Made by a program: the position numbers and the translations under genes. Source: Arion vulgaris (lineage: Eukaryota; Mollusca; Gastropoda; Stylommatophora; Arionidae). From it: 64,000 nt of DNA. The stretch covers positions 52,494,363 through 52,558,362 of the forward strand of contig CM036756.1 in NCBI GenBank assembly GCA_020796225.1. Reading direction: 5' to 3'. Positions 11,161-22,446 of this stretch are shown here, piece by piece. Every line of letters starts with the position of its first letter. Position 1 is the stretch's first letter. The notes below the pieces were generated by a model. That model was not told the origin of the DNA. It worked only from the letters and a program-made list of their open reading frames with translations, and searched no databases.

Positions 11161-11931
11161 ACTTCTAACATTCCAGGTGCCAATTCTGGAGCTTTTCCTA
11201 GGTGAAAGGAAGATAATCTGCGTGTAGACTCCTTCGGCTTTCTCTGCATCGCTTCATACCTCTTCTAGAAGAGCTTCCTTTCCTCTTGGTTGGCACAGTT
11301 TTTATTTTATTTTTATGTGACTTGTTCATGGTTGGTTGGATTTTGTGGCTAAAATTTTCTACTGGATAGGGTAGCCAGCCCTACGCCAAACCCACCTTAG
11401 TCGCCTCTTACGACATGCCTTGTAGGTCGCAGTGCTGCTACTCTTTGCTCCCCTTGCGGGCCCGGCACACCAGGCGAGATCGGGTATCATGCTACAGTAT
11501 AACTCAATAAATGGGATAGTATCAAGTGGGATTTTCTGTTTGCAAAATTTATCAGTAGCTTATCAGTACAAGTATGTGTCCTATTTGACTATACATATAC
11601 TTTCTGTGGTTGGACAGAAACCAGAATGATACTGACTCATAGATGATCTATGCCTTGAACATTTCTACACCTGCTTACAGTATAATAGATCTTTGTGTGA
11701 CCAGCATGCAATCTGGTGGTCAGAAATGAGCACAATAAACCCTATATTAGTATTATTGAACATCACAGAATTTTCCCTTGTTCCCTAGTGCTAGGGCTGT
11801 CCAATTCTTGCACCTGTCTGAGGTGGATAGAAATTTCCAGCTCTTTAATGCTACATACAAGATAAACTACAAGAAATTGAGCTGAAGAGTAAGAGCCCAT
11901 GCTGCTGGATCATTGATAAAAAGAAATACTA

Positions 11932-13985
11932 TAGTGTGTTTACAAATGTTTGCCCCTGTTTAAAAATCTATAACTCTGCAACCATTTCAACTACGATGAT
12001 GAAATTTTGCATACAAACTTGAAATATGAATGACCAAACAAAAAATGTTTGTCTTGTAGATTGTACAGCTTATTTCCATGTTTGTTTATATAGGGTATAT
12101 AAAACTCTTGTCAGTGTAAAGGACACATTTTTAAAGATTTTACAGCTTCACACCCAAACTTCTGTGGTCAACAACATATTTTCTCGTCGCACGGTTTTTG
12201 GCCGTTTAGAAGCTGGTGTCACACTTGAACGGATATGCTCAGAGGTAAAGTCTATACCAATACAGGCAGTGGGTGAGTTTACCAGAAACCATTTACCAGA
12301 AACGTTGGATGATTCTTGCTATATTACAGAATGGGATTGAAAGTGAAATTCTACACACTTCAAAGCATTGCAATGAAGCTGTACTTATATTTTAGTCGAG
12401 AAGCTGATCGTGGAAGACTTTATCAATCTGTTTTAAACCCTGAAAAGAGAACAGTGCATGCTTTGGGTTTGTGTAAACGGTCATTTCGTCGATGGATACA
12501 TGAATCAAGAATAAACCCTCCAAACAATAAGCAAATAGTCGGTAGAAAGTCAATTGTAGATAGCTTTGACAAGGAGGTTATACGACGAGCAATTGGGAAA
12601 ATGTTGGATTGCAAAGAAACAGTGACTGTAAGAAAGCTGCAGACTTGTTTAAGGAAGAACAATGACATTGAGTTATCTAAATGTACGTTGTGGAAAGTTA
12701 TAAGGACATTAGGCTTCACCTTTAGAAAGTATACGAGTGGAAGAAATATTATTTGCGAGCAGCCGCATTTAGTAGTCATGAGAAGCAAGTACCTACGTGA
12801 AGTAAGAGAAATGCAGAGAAGTTATGATATTGTGTATTTGGATGAAACATGGATCAATGCACATCACGCCAATGCAAAGGAATGGCAGTCAGTAGATGGA
12901 AGGATAAAGCGATATGTACCAAGTAGTAAAGGACAACATTTAGTCATAGCCCACGGTGATAGTAGACATAATGGGTTATTAAAGAATGCTGAACTTGTTT
13001 TCGTTTCAAAGTCTACAGACAATAGGGATTATCACGCAGAGATGAATGACCAAATATTTAGAAATTGGCTCGAGAAAACAGTTCTTCCATCTTTAGATAG
13101 ACCATCTTGTCTCATAATGGACAATGCATCATATCACAATGTTATATCACAAGAAGACAAAATACCTACGACATCGAGCACAAAAAACGCAATAAAGATG
13201 TGGTTCATCAGAGAAAATATTCCGTTCAATGAAACTTACTTCAAACCAGAATTGTTGTCCTTTGTAAAGCAGACACAAAAGTCAAAGAAATTTCAAATTG
13301 ACAAGTTGATAGAGGAGCATGGTCATAGGTGTTTGAGACTGCCACCGTACCATTCACATTTAAACCCAATAGAACTTGTGTGGGCTAAAATTAAAGGACA
13401 AGTGGCAGCTGAAAATACTACATTCAAATTGTCTGACGTCAAGATCCTATCCAGCTGCGCTATCAAATGTTGATGAAGCTTACTGGATAAAATGCAAGGA
13501 CCATGTCTTGAAAGAAGAAGATGAATATTGGAGAAAGGATTGTTTGCATTTAATTCAACCTAGAACAGTCATCAATCTACTGGACTCGTCCGACACAGAA
13601 TAAGGTTAGAAATATATTATTGTCATACTCCAGTCATTTTCTATTTTATAATTCTTTCATGTGTCTATGCTAATTATATGTCTATGTTAATTATATACAT
13701 GGCACCCATCACTATATGAATAGGGATCCGCCTTTGATGATATCCTTAACCTATATGAAGTGTATCACTGTAAAATTAGTTCTTTTGCATAGCTTTGCTA
13801 AAGTTTTGGCAAAACATCAAAGAAATTCGCTGATATGCAAAATCTGAACTGCATTTCGACCTGTCAATGACATATTCCTTCGGTCATCGTAAATATAAGA
13901 CTGCATGCAAAATTTCAAATCAATACAACAGATACTTTTTGAGAAAATTGAACTTGACTGAAGGCAAACATTTGTAAACGGACTA
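11932..13985 (+). mobile_element. Tc1/mariner-superfamily transposon, long-spaced DDE (Sailor-like), copy 1
   Basis: The terminal inverted repeats are TAGTGTGTTTACAAATGTTT at 11932 and its near inverse ending GTAAACGGACTA at 13985. TA dinucleotides lie at both edges (11930-11931 and 13986-13987). The TA target and the TAGT-type ends fit the IS630-Tc1-mariner superfamily. The element is 2.05 kb, full length, and carries one nearly intact transposase frame. Two further copies lie at 31011-32686 and 53574-56292. Their ends diverge except for TAGT and the general plan. Confidence 0.88.
12331..13600 (+). pseudogene. DDE transposase with a long second spacer (one frameshift)
   Basis: The start at 12331 (MGLKVKFYTLQS) is chosen because the two other copies begin at the equivalent methionine (MSIKVNF, MSLKCKF). 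An N-terminal DNA-binding region with SRTFxRW-type helices precedes the RNase H-fold catalytic core. The first aspartate is in VYLDETW, the second in IMDNASYHN, and the glutamate in HLNPIELVW. I count 83 residues between the second D and the E, far above the 34 of classical Tc1. That matches the long-spaced group which I recall was named DD82E/Sailor. The frame runs to 13473, then a single frameshift near 13440-13460 is needed to reach the conserved end EEDEYWRKDCLHL at about 13600. Otherwise it is intact, so it is the youngest of the three copies. Confidence 0.88.
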
Positions 13986-13987
13986 TA

Positions 13988-14126
13988 ATCTCTCTCTCTC
14001 TCTTTGCCTTTTACCCCGGATTGGGGCATAGGCCCTCAACCAACTCATGCCAAGTCTTCCTATCTCAAGCTATCTCCTGCAGCTCCCTCCAGCTCTTCTT
14101 TATATTGTTGATCTCTGCCTCCAAAT
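13988..14126 (-). mobile_element. 5'-truncated RTE 3' end
   Basis: Nearly identical to the 3' end of the RTE at 8261-8400, including the CT run and CCCTCAACCAACTCATGCC. AAATACTA occurs at 14127-14134 and again at 11924-11931, on the far side of the Sailor-like element. This suggests the RTE end inserted first and the transposon later jumped into a TA at its edge. Confidence 0.8.
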
Positions 14127-14134
14127 AAATACTA

Positions 14135-14721
14135 ATACAAATGATTAAATAAAGTACTAAAGTTCAATAATTATAAAATGTACCTAATTTTCATGCACTT
14201 GGAAACAGAGATAGTGCTAGTAAATAAATAATTCCTCTTTGCACTTTCATAAACAAAATTTGTATTTCCAATTACTTATTGTAGATAACAGAATGCCGCA
14301 AATAATTCAAAACTACTGGATTGCTGAAAGTATTAAAAATAAAAGCTTTGCAGATCAGTATGATCTGGGTACGAACTAGGTAGGTGAGTAATCACATTTT
14401 AAGTGTATATTTTATTTAACAAGTTACTTGCATATATTGATGTAGTTTCATTAATACATTTTTTTTTAAATATCACAGTGGCTTTCACCAGTTAACACAT
14501 AAATTTAGAGACCAACATTCCAAGTTTGACATTTAAAAAAAATATAATAAAGGTCCCATGTTAAAGTTGAGTTTGTAAGTGAACCATTAACATTTATTAA
14601 TCGATATGAATTGACCAAAAAAGCTGTTGTCCAGCTAAAATTAAGTAGCACAAATTTAAAATATTTTGCTACACATTTTCATTGTTCTCAAAATTACACC
14701 AAGGTGCCTAACTGGTTCTGA
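14135..14721. other. Non-coding region
   Basis: AT-rich, without coding frames or recognised repeats. Confidence 0.4.
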
Positions 14722-15016
14722 AGAGTTTGTGCACTGTGAGTGCTATCTTCCAGTGTTAAGAAAGAGTTTGTGCACTGTGAGTGTTATCTTCCAGTGTTAA
14801 GAAAGAGTTTGTGCACTGTGAGTGCTATCTTCCAGTGTTAAGAAAGAGTTTGTGCACTGTGAGTGCTATCTTCCAGTGTTAAGAAAGAGTTTGTGCACTG
14901 TGAGTGCTATCTTCCAGTGTTAAGAAAGAGTTTGTGCACTGTGAGTGCTATCTTCCAGTGTTAAGAAAGAGTTTGTGCACTGTGAGTGCTATCTTCCAGT
15001 GTTAATAAAGAGTTTG
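14722..15016. repeat. 41-bp minisatellite, seven copies
   Basis: The unit begins AGAGTTTGTGCACTGTGAGT and repeats at 14722, 14763, 14804, 14845, 14886, 14927 and 14968, with a partial eighth. Copies are almost identical: one C/T change occurs in the second unit and one change near the end of the last. This implies recent expansion. Confidence 0.95.
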
Positions 15017-15881
15017 AAGCACATATGGTTATTCACTGAAGCACATCGTTCAATCATGCAATCATGCTTTAACTATGCTTCCTTTAACTTTTCCTACTTC
15101 ATTATCTTATTTCTTCAAGTCTATTATTTCTTATGTAATTTTCATTCTTCCTTATATATTATGTCATTTTGTACTTTCTACTTCATCAGACAGACAGTCA
15201 AAGAAAGACTTTTTTGCCAGAGATAAACTCTTTTTTTCAATTGTTGCTGTTAAAGCAGAAATGTTCAGCTTTTGTAATCTGTAAAACAATATACATAAAC
15301 AACATACATATTTATATATATTTTCTACTTCTTATACACTATTGAATACACTGTTGAATTTGATCCTGGGATCATGTGCCTATGAAGCAAGCGCACTAAC
15401 CACTATGTTATTGCAGTTGTCATGAAAACTAACCTTGCAATTCTACTCACACCAGTTGTAGAAGAAGGCAAAGTAAGAAAGATAAGACAAGCAAAGATTT
15501 TGGAAGATTCATTAATATAGCCACAAACTGAATGTTGGTAGAAAATTGAATATTCAGGAAGCTGTAACTTGTGAATTCTTATACTGATAGATTTGTTTGC
15601 TTACATTCATACTAATAGATGTTGCCATCAATGGTGTTTTTAATATTTTGTGATTTGGAAGCTTGCATACCCCAACCATGATAAGCTATGCCAGTAGGAG
15701 TTTACTCCAAGCAGGTTCTATAAAGCAGATTGAGTACAATCTAGACTATAGCAAACACTATGCTCATCCAACTGACTGCTTTGTTGATTCAGGACCCCAA
15801 AAAATAGAGCATGCATCTTTGTTTATTTAAAAAATCTTTTGATGATTTATTGATATTACTTCTTACAAAAATGTTTTACAG
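15017..15881. other. Intron or upstream sequence before kinase exon 1
   Basis: No coding signal was found. Around 15361-15420 the minus strand shows a tRNA-like A-box (AGTGGTTAGTGCGC), probably a decayed SINE. The sequence then leads into the exon acceptor at 15881. Confidence 0.4.
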
Positions 15882-15960
15882 GGGTTCTACAGCTGTTGTG
15901 TATAAGTGTACCCTTAAAGGAACAAATCAAGCATGGGCAGTAAAGATATTAGACAAACAT
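15882..15960 (+). CDS. CaMK exon: glycine loop and VAIK lysine
   Basis: The acceptor is TTTTACAG and the donor GTAAGA. The exon opens with the third base of a codon and then encodes GSTAVVYKCTLKGTNQAW followed by AVKILDKH. It covers the nucleotide-binding loop (GxGxxAVVY pattern, first glycine codon split by the intron) and the ATP-anchoring lysine in AVK. It ends in phase 0. The upstream exon is not identified in this window. Confidence 0.9.
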
Positions 15961-16279
15961 GTAAGAGTATACTTCTAAAGTAAATTTATTTACATTGCAA
16001 CCAACGCAAGACGTTCTGGAATGGTTCAATCACTGGTGGACTGGCTAGGTTGCAATTTGCCTGATTTCAAGTGGGCCACTGATAAAGTCAGTTTCCCTGG
16101 TCTTAGACAATATGTTAGAAATGGGAAAATGTAATAAAAGTTTCAATATCTTTACTGTATGAAACTAATATTTATATTTTATTACTGTTTTAAAAAAAAA
16201 AGATTTAATAAATCATTTTCAATGATACTAATAGTGTGAAAAATTATTAAATTAGAACAAATTTGGAAGGTGTTAGGTC
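15961..16279. other. Intron 1 start, no feature
   Basis: AT-rich intron sequence with no recognised element before the SINE. Confidence 0.5.
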
Positions 16280-16288
16280 CCTTTAAAT

Positions 16289-16541
16289 CTTCTTCTTCTT
16301 TGCGTTCGTTCTTTATGACCAATTTTAATCACTCTTTGTGATATGTTTGATCTTTGCCATGAACGTATATACGTTGCACATTGGTTTGGTAGGCCCCTAA
16401 ACACATAGACTTCTTCACGTTTAGGACACATGCATCCAATTTCAGCCAAACCTCCTTAGTCGCCTCTTACAACATGCATGGCAGGTAACAGTGGTTCTAT
16501 TCTTTACACCCCAAATTTGGGCCCCAGTTACCACTGGCGGT
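16289..16541 (-). mobile_element. SINE with GTCGTAAGAGGCGAC core and (AAG)n tail
   Basis: Flanked by CCTTTAAAT at 16280-16288 and 16542-16550. On the minus strand it reads GGGGCCCAAATTTGGGGTGT, then AACCACTGTTACCTGCCATG and a GTTGTAAGAGGCGACTAAG box, and ends in AAG repeats. Sister copies are at 24812-25063 and 49317-49561. No protein is encoded. Confidence 0.88.
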
Positions 16542-16550
16542 CCTTTAAAT

Positions 16551-18230
16551 GATAGTTTTAAATTTATGAGTGGGCCTCTTAGATGGATAGCCTTTTCTCT
16601 TGGCAACCACTAGTTTTTAGACCCAGTCTGCCACTGGGTTCAATTATTGGATCTTGTGGTCCTTGTTTCTACTAACATGGCTCTAGTGAATGGGAAGCAT
16701 GTTCCACCAAAATACCAGACCTCCAAAGTCTCCTATGGTTAGATTCTTTACAATGGGGGACTACAGAATCCTCTGACATAGCAAGTCCTCTAATATATGT
16801 GACATGGTTTGGTACACCAGCATGTGGACGAGACTTGTTCCCCATTAAGACTTCCTAGGAGCGCATGCCATAACTCAAAAGCAAAGAGAAAGCTGCTCTC
16901 CAAACTACTATTTCTTATGTTGAGTGTTAGTACATACAAGAACATCAACAGGAAGAATTCATAACTTTCCTCACTGAAGATGAAACATGTTGGTCCTAAC
17001 ATGGATATATGGAAATGAGATGTGAATGTGTAAGGGCTTGTAAGAGTTTGAAATAATGAAAAGTGCATGTGGCAGAGATTTTAGTTGTAAATAAATAGAA
17101 CATGCTAAAACAGTCATAGACCAGCTACTTGATAACAACACTATAATCAATAGGGCTACAATTCTGAAACTTGAAATAGGAAACAGAATGCCATTGGGAT
17201 AAACATGATGGTACAAATAAGACAGTCACAGCGACCTATTTGTATTAAAATACCGATCTTTAAGGAACCTCTAAGACATTCTTCGAGCGTTGAATGCTGG
17301 GTAATAAAAAAGTTCATAACTTGTATCCATTTTGAATTTATAGTGAATCGGTGAAACTGGTGTGAAATAAATCAGGTTAGTATACTTGTATGTCACGTTT
17401 TTCTAGAAAATATGAAATTTATTATAAACTTTAAAGTATTTCATATTACCAAAATATTTTATAAACATTTCTAAGGAAAGCTACCTATAACGAGACAATT
17501 ACAGGTCACGCAATAATTTTGTACACCGCTACTTTTGCACAGTTACAGCTCCAAAACATCATATTTTCATACGATTAAGATATATAACGTCACTGAATCA
17601 TACATTTTCAAAATGATGAATGATTACTCTCTCTTTTGTTCAATTTTAGTGTGCGCACGTTATATTGAAGCTACAAACTTTTGATCGCTAGATTGATTAC
17701 CCGTTTGTTTCGATGTCACTTTTACGACTACTACGTCATGTTCACTCCGATCTTTTAAATAACAGTGTTGTTATTTATAGAGCGTATAACGCTTATTCTA
17801 AGCATAATTACACAACTCTGTTATGCTGTATTTCTGCTGGTTGGTTGATATTTGTATCGAATAGCAAGTTTAGTATTATAAATTCCTAGCTAAATGTGAC
17901 TAGATGCAATCATCCATATATTTAGACAGAAGACATTATTCATTATCTGAATATTACCAACGACTGACTACAATATGTTTTGGAGATCGAATTAGGACTG
18001 TAAGTTAGTAACATTATGCTATTGGGAGTTATAAGTAAAAATAAAAGTAAATAATAGAACATATTATGATTGAAATAAATTGCTTGTAAACACAGACAAA
18101 TTATATATAATATGTAGTAATAGCTAATAATTTGTAAATTATCTATTTCAGGCTGAGATATTGTTTGCTGGAACTATTTCAATACTACAAACTCAAATAC
18201 TGCATCCTATTAATACTGCATTATATTAAC
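16551..18230. other. Intron sequence and possible 5' part of the RAG1-like element
   Basis: No coding frame is recognisable. The 5' boundary of the element that carries the frame starting at 18231 was not found, although inverted ends were looked for. An acceptor-like TATTTCAG at about 18151 precedes the coding relic, so part of this could be its leader. Confidence 0.35.
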
Positions 18231-20760
18231 ATGGCACATACATTGGACAAGCATGTCTCAAATATCCAAGGTCTGTGTAGGACATGTGGAGAAAACTTTA
18301 ATCAAAAGAAAAAATCATACCACAAGCCAGCACAGTGTATACATTAAAAAATGACATTTTTATGTATTTGGAATAAATGTAATGATTTGCCCAATAAACA
18401 TTCAGCAAGTATGTGTAGGAGATGTGTGTCCAGAATTAAATGTGTTCAAAGCACACTATCAGAAAATTCACTCAAGTCAACACACAATATTGCTGATAAA
18501 TCTCGAAATATATGCACTGAGTTTAACTCTGATGTTAGTGTAAATGGGTATAGTCTATGTGTTCATTATAAACAAAATTGTCTTGGTTGTTTAAAAACTG
18601 TCATGAATTCTAAACCCACAGTTACATTGGATACTGTCCTCCCTGATTTCCCCATGCATTATAAGCAGCCTTGCAGTGATGGTAGGGCTATTTCTTTACA
18701 GGATGAGGTAGCTGTGAGTGTTGAAAACAATTTACATAGAAAAAGTACTGTATCACACATGACATGCTCTTCAACCTCACCAATGTTGGATAGCAAGAAA
18801 ATTCATCCCTATCTTAGTAAATCACTTCAAGAGCCTCTATCTAGAGGTGAGGAAGAGTTATTTACACATTTTGTAAGAAGAAAATGAAACACAGCTCACT
18901 CACATAATGTAATAACATGCAGAACAAGAGGACAACCACTTGTATTAAAAAAAAAGTAAAACCCAGGAAACAAACATCACAAATAAAATCTCCAACAAAA
19001 CGAAAGCGGTCTAAATATCTTCTAGGTGTTAGGGAACTTGTAGCAGGCACATCAACTGATTCTTTAGAAGTGCAACAAGCACATGAAATTAAACGACTCC
19101 CAAAAAGATCCTGTGTGAATATCAGTAAAGTAGCAGAATTAAAAGTAATAGTCCCAACTCCTTTAGCTATTTCTATGAAAGAATCATTAGGATTATCATG
19201 GAGTCAGGAAAGAAAACATAAAGCATATCTGAAGCAGGTTGGGGTTGAGATGCCACATGAAAGATCAGAAAAGCAGTGTGCGAAAGATGTTACAAGAGAC
19301 TGGGTGCATGTTGATATGAAAGTATTTGAGGGACATGATGGTCATACAATGGAGGCACCATATGCTTATATTAAAGATTTGGGTAGTTTGTTTGTACACT
19401 TTAGTTATTATAGCAGAGAGGATTATTAACATGACATAGCAGATGTATACCAGAAGATCAGATTTGGGTTAAAGTGGGAGGTGACCATGGCAAGAACAGT
19501 TTCAAAGTCACAATGCAAATTGCAAACTTAGCAAGACCAAATTCTAAATTAAATACTATTCTAGTAGCAATAGCTAAAATTAAAGATACATACAACAATG
19601 TAGAAATAATTATGACAGATATGAAATCTCGGATAGAAACACTGACACGGTTAGAGTGGGAGGGTAAGAAACTGGTGGTTTTCTTTTATGGAGATTATGA
19701 TTTTTAAACAAAGGTGTATGGGCTATCAGGTGCACAGGGAAGATATCCATGCTTGTGGTCACATAAAGACTTTCAGGTTCTAATGGAGAGCAGATCTGTA
19801 CAAGCCAGAGGTCTGTCATTATTGAAACAATATCACAATCATTTCATTACCATTGGCATGGTAATAAAAAACATGCATCTCTGTATTATAACTGCTTGCA
19901 TGCTCCAATTTTAAATATTGATATTGGCAAAGTTTCTCCTCCTTACCTTCACATTTTGTTAGGTATTGTTCATAACATCACACATTACTAGAAAAAGAAG
20001 CTGACAGAAAAGACAGAGATATCATGGTAAACATAGAAAAGGAACACACTAGTTCAAACACCATACAATATTTAAAACAATATGGTAATAATTAGCATCA
20101 GGCAGATAGGTTCAAATTAGTAATAAACAAGTTACATGCAGATTTATTAGTTTGTGAAAGTGAGGAGGAGTAAACAAAATGCAATAGTAAGATTAAAAAG
20201 GCACAATCAAACCTATTAGTACTTTAGTTTGTAGCACTGTGTGATAGGTCTGGTCCAGTGTGTTTATATTTAGATAAAGTATTAGACAAACACAAAATCA
20301 TACATCACAGGCATATCATAGTATAGCTTTTGTTGGTAACCACTGTCACAAATACTTAACATGTAAAGTCTATAAAGATCTCACAGAAGATGTCATAACA
20401 CACACACAATTGTACACACAGAATCAGGATATAATAAATATTGCATTGATCACAAGAGACATTTTTAATTCATTAAATACAGCATTTGAAAAAGTTCACA
20501 ATTACATCTCACACAGTAGACCAATCCATGCTGACAGTTCCAGAAATACAATTAGCAATTGTATTAGATTACATGAAAATATACAGACTGTATTTTCCAG
20601 ATAAAATAATTCCAAAACAACACATACTAGAATATCACTGTGCAAACTGGATCAGGCTTAATGGTTTCAGATTGGGCTTTTAGGAGAACAGGGGAGAAGT
20701 AGCTGGTATCGAAAAGAGCTTATGTATAAGAAATAGAACTAAGGAATTAAAATTTATCAT
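18231..20760 (+). pseudogene. RAG1-N-terminus-like transposon protein (N-RAG-TP-like relic)
   Basis: The frame from 18231 begins MAHTLDKHVSNIQGLCRTCG and continues, past an in-frame stop at 18345, to NKHSASMCRRCVSRI. The LCR.CG ... H ... C..C pattern is that of the zinc-binding N-terminal region of RAG1. Later frames give LSWSQERKHKAYLKQVGVEM (18917-19429), VGGDHGKNSFKVTMQIA and RPNSKLNT (19474-19707), then FFYGDYDF and YGLSGAQGRYPCLW. Further on come PPYLHILLGIVHNI (about 19940), FVGNHCHKYLTC (about 20330) and IPKQHILEYHC ... GLGEQG-like sequence (20600-20700). The spacing of PNS, the GDY..L..GL.G block and a late glutamate parallels the RAG1/Transib-type DDE core. At least four frameshifts and several stops show it is dead. 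Aplysia elements named N-RAG-TP are the closest described family I know. The function of any progenitor is inferred. Confidence 0.65.
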
Positions 20761-20769
20761 AGAAACACA

Positions 20770-20915
20770 CAACAAACTTTGCTGAGAGAGGCAGGAAATA
20801 TCGGTCTCAGTTCCATGGAGGAGATTGAGCGAGTTGCTCAGGATAGAGCAGTATGGAGAAATTACTTGCAGGCCCTATGTAACATATAACGGTACGAGAG
20901 GATATTATTATTATT
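20770..20915 (+). mobile_element. 5'-truncated LINE 3' end (family B)
   Basis: The + strand reads TLLREAGNIGLSSMEEIERV in one frame, then GPMYHITVREDIII-like sequence and a TTA run. It is nearly identical to the inverse of 47830-47990, the 3' end of the family B LINE. A third tail is at 42880-43045. Confidence 0.78.
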
Positions 20916-22384
20916 ATAGAAAAACAGCTGCTACAAACTTATTCAACTGTAAATACACAAGTTCACTGTGAAAAACATAAAGTTTAAATAACAGCAGACC
21001 TCTGGGCTGTACAATTTGTCACTCACTCACTGCTGTATTGTCTAGCTGTCTTAATAGAAATTTAGAAGTTAATATTTATATGTAATGTGTGTTTGTAAGA
21101 TGTCCTAGGTAAGCATTTTACATGTCATGAAGTATATATGAGCAAGTTTGTGTAAGTATGTATGAGCAAGTATGTATGAGCAAGTATGTGTGAGCAAAGT
21201 ATGTATGAGTAAGTTATTAATTATAATTGTGGGCTACATTAATCATGACTAATATGGGCTAGTAGAATTGTACAATTATATTATAAATGTGTATTGTCAA
21301 TGTTTGAAGATATGTATTTTTGTTTGAACTACCATTAGCAGTATATTTAGAAGTGAAAGTATTATTATGAAATGATAAATTAATTATGTTAAACATTACA
21401 TAGTTCATGAAGAAGTAAGCTATATGTTAATGTATTTATGGAAATAGATGTGTGAATTTATGTTATTGTGATTAACATATATATATATATATAACATTTT
21501 GGTATGTTGAGATATGTTAAATATATTAGCAATTTAATAGTAATCTATCATAACTGTCTATGACATTTTTATACTATTATAAATGACCAGACATAGCTTT
21601 TAAAATTCGTCTTTCGGTAGCTATTGACATTATATGAGTATAGTATTATATGTCAACCATTGTGCCTACGCTATAATAAAATAAAATTCTTAAAATTAAT
21701 TTATTCTTGAATTATTATATTCTACACGTGTTATTACAATTTCATTTTTATTTTAACAATTTTTTTATCTTACACTTACTTCTCATTCATTCAGAAAATC
21801 TCATGGCAATGAAGAATTCTCACTATATTTCTGTTAACTGCGCATTAAAAAACACAAATTTTGGTATAGATAACGTGTTCCCTTGTCAAAAAACTAAACT
21901 TTGTACATGTTTGTAACCCATATTTCTTCCTTCAATGAATATTAACAACGTACCCCATCAGCGTAATTTGCACATCGTGTTACTTTGTAATGTGACTAGT
22001 TCATACCGATATACTTCATAATTATATTATATAATCAGACTTAAACTGCACAATAATTCAGAGCTACATAGGAACTTTTATTATAGCTAAATGCAACAGC
22101 ATATATAGTGTGTTTTTACATTAACAACAGCTGGACTTTGAAGCTACATATAGTCCTTCGAAATGTCACCATTTCGTAACCTTGCCTAGGAATGTAAACA
22201 AAGGGGGAGTTAAGTTGCAATAATGGACATAAAATATTACAATCTGCTGCTAACACATTGTGGCTTGTCTGAAATGCAGTGAATTCAATTCTGTTAACCA
22301 ATAACTAAAAGTAGTATTGTATTTGCACATGCATCTGTGATTCTTTTTGTGAACTGTAAGCATACCTGCTTTGATTATTTTTAG
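20916..22384. other. Intron sequence, AT-rich
   Basis: It contains a short degenerate repeat around 21130-21210 (GTATGTATGAGCAA-type units) and an (AT)n run near 21480. No exon or mobile element could be assigned. It may include the 3' flank of the RAG1-like relic. Confidence 0.4.
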
Positions 22385-22446
22385 GTTCAAATGAAAACTG
22401 TTGTAACAGAGATTGGAATCATGCTCTGCTAGATCATCCAAACATT
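22385..22446 (+). CDS. CaMK exon: alpha-C helix (one base short)
   Basis: The acceptor is TTATTTTTAG and the donor GTAAGT. The exon encodes VQMKTVVTEIGIML and then, one frame over, LLDHPNI. Phase 0 at both ends requires 63 bases (21 codons) and 62 are present. A base appears to be missing in the run ATGCTCTGCTAG near 22428, which creates TAG in the naive frame. The glutamate in TEIG is the alpha-C residue that pairs with the VAIK lysine. All other exons are clean, so an assembly error is likely, but a true lesion is not excluded. Confidence 0.85.

Larger units (their letters stand above)
8261..11476 (-). mobile_element. RTE-type LINE, nearly full length
   Basis: A 3.2-kb element is flanked by a 14-bp target duplication AGATCGGGTATCAT at 8247-8260 and 11477-11490. 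The 3' end carries a CT/GA-rich simple repeat after a C-terminal frame ending in CPNSG. The 5' end (near 11476) has an untranslated leader containing GTCGTAAGAGGCGACTAAG. The coding content is an AP-type endonuclease followed by a reverse transcriptase in the order expected of RTE/BovB-type elements. Several frameshifts make it non-autonomous now. The long duplication and complete 5' leader indicate a full-length insertion. Confidence 0.9.

Noticed and set aside
12026..12340. A separate 104-residue gene upstream of the transposase
   Set aside because: It lies between the left inverted repeat and the transposase start within the same element, and similar leader sequence occurs in copy 3. It is untranslated leader or chance.
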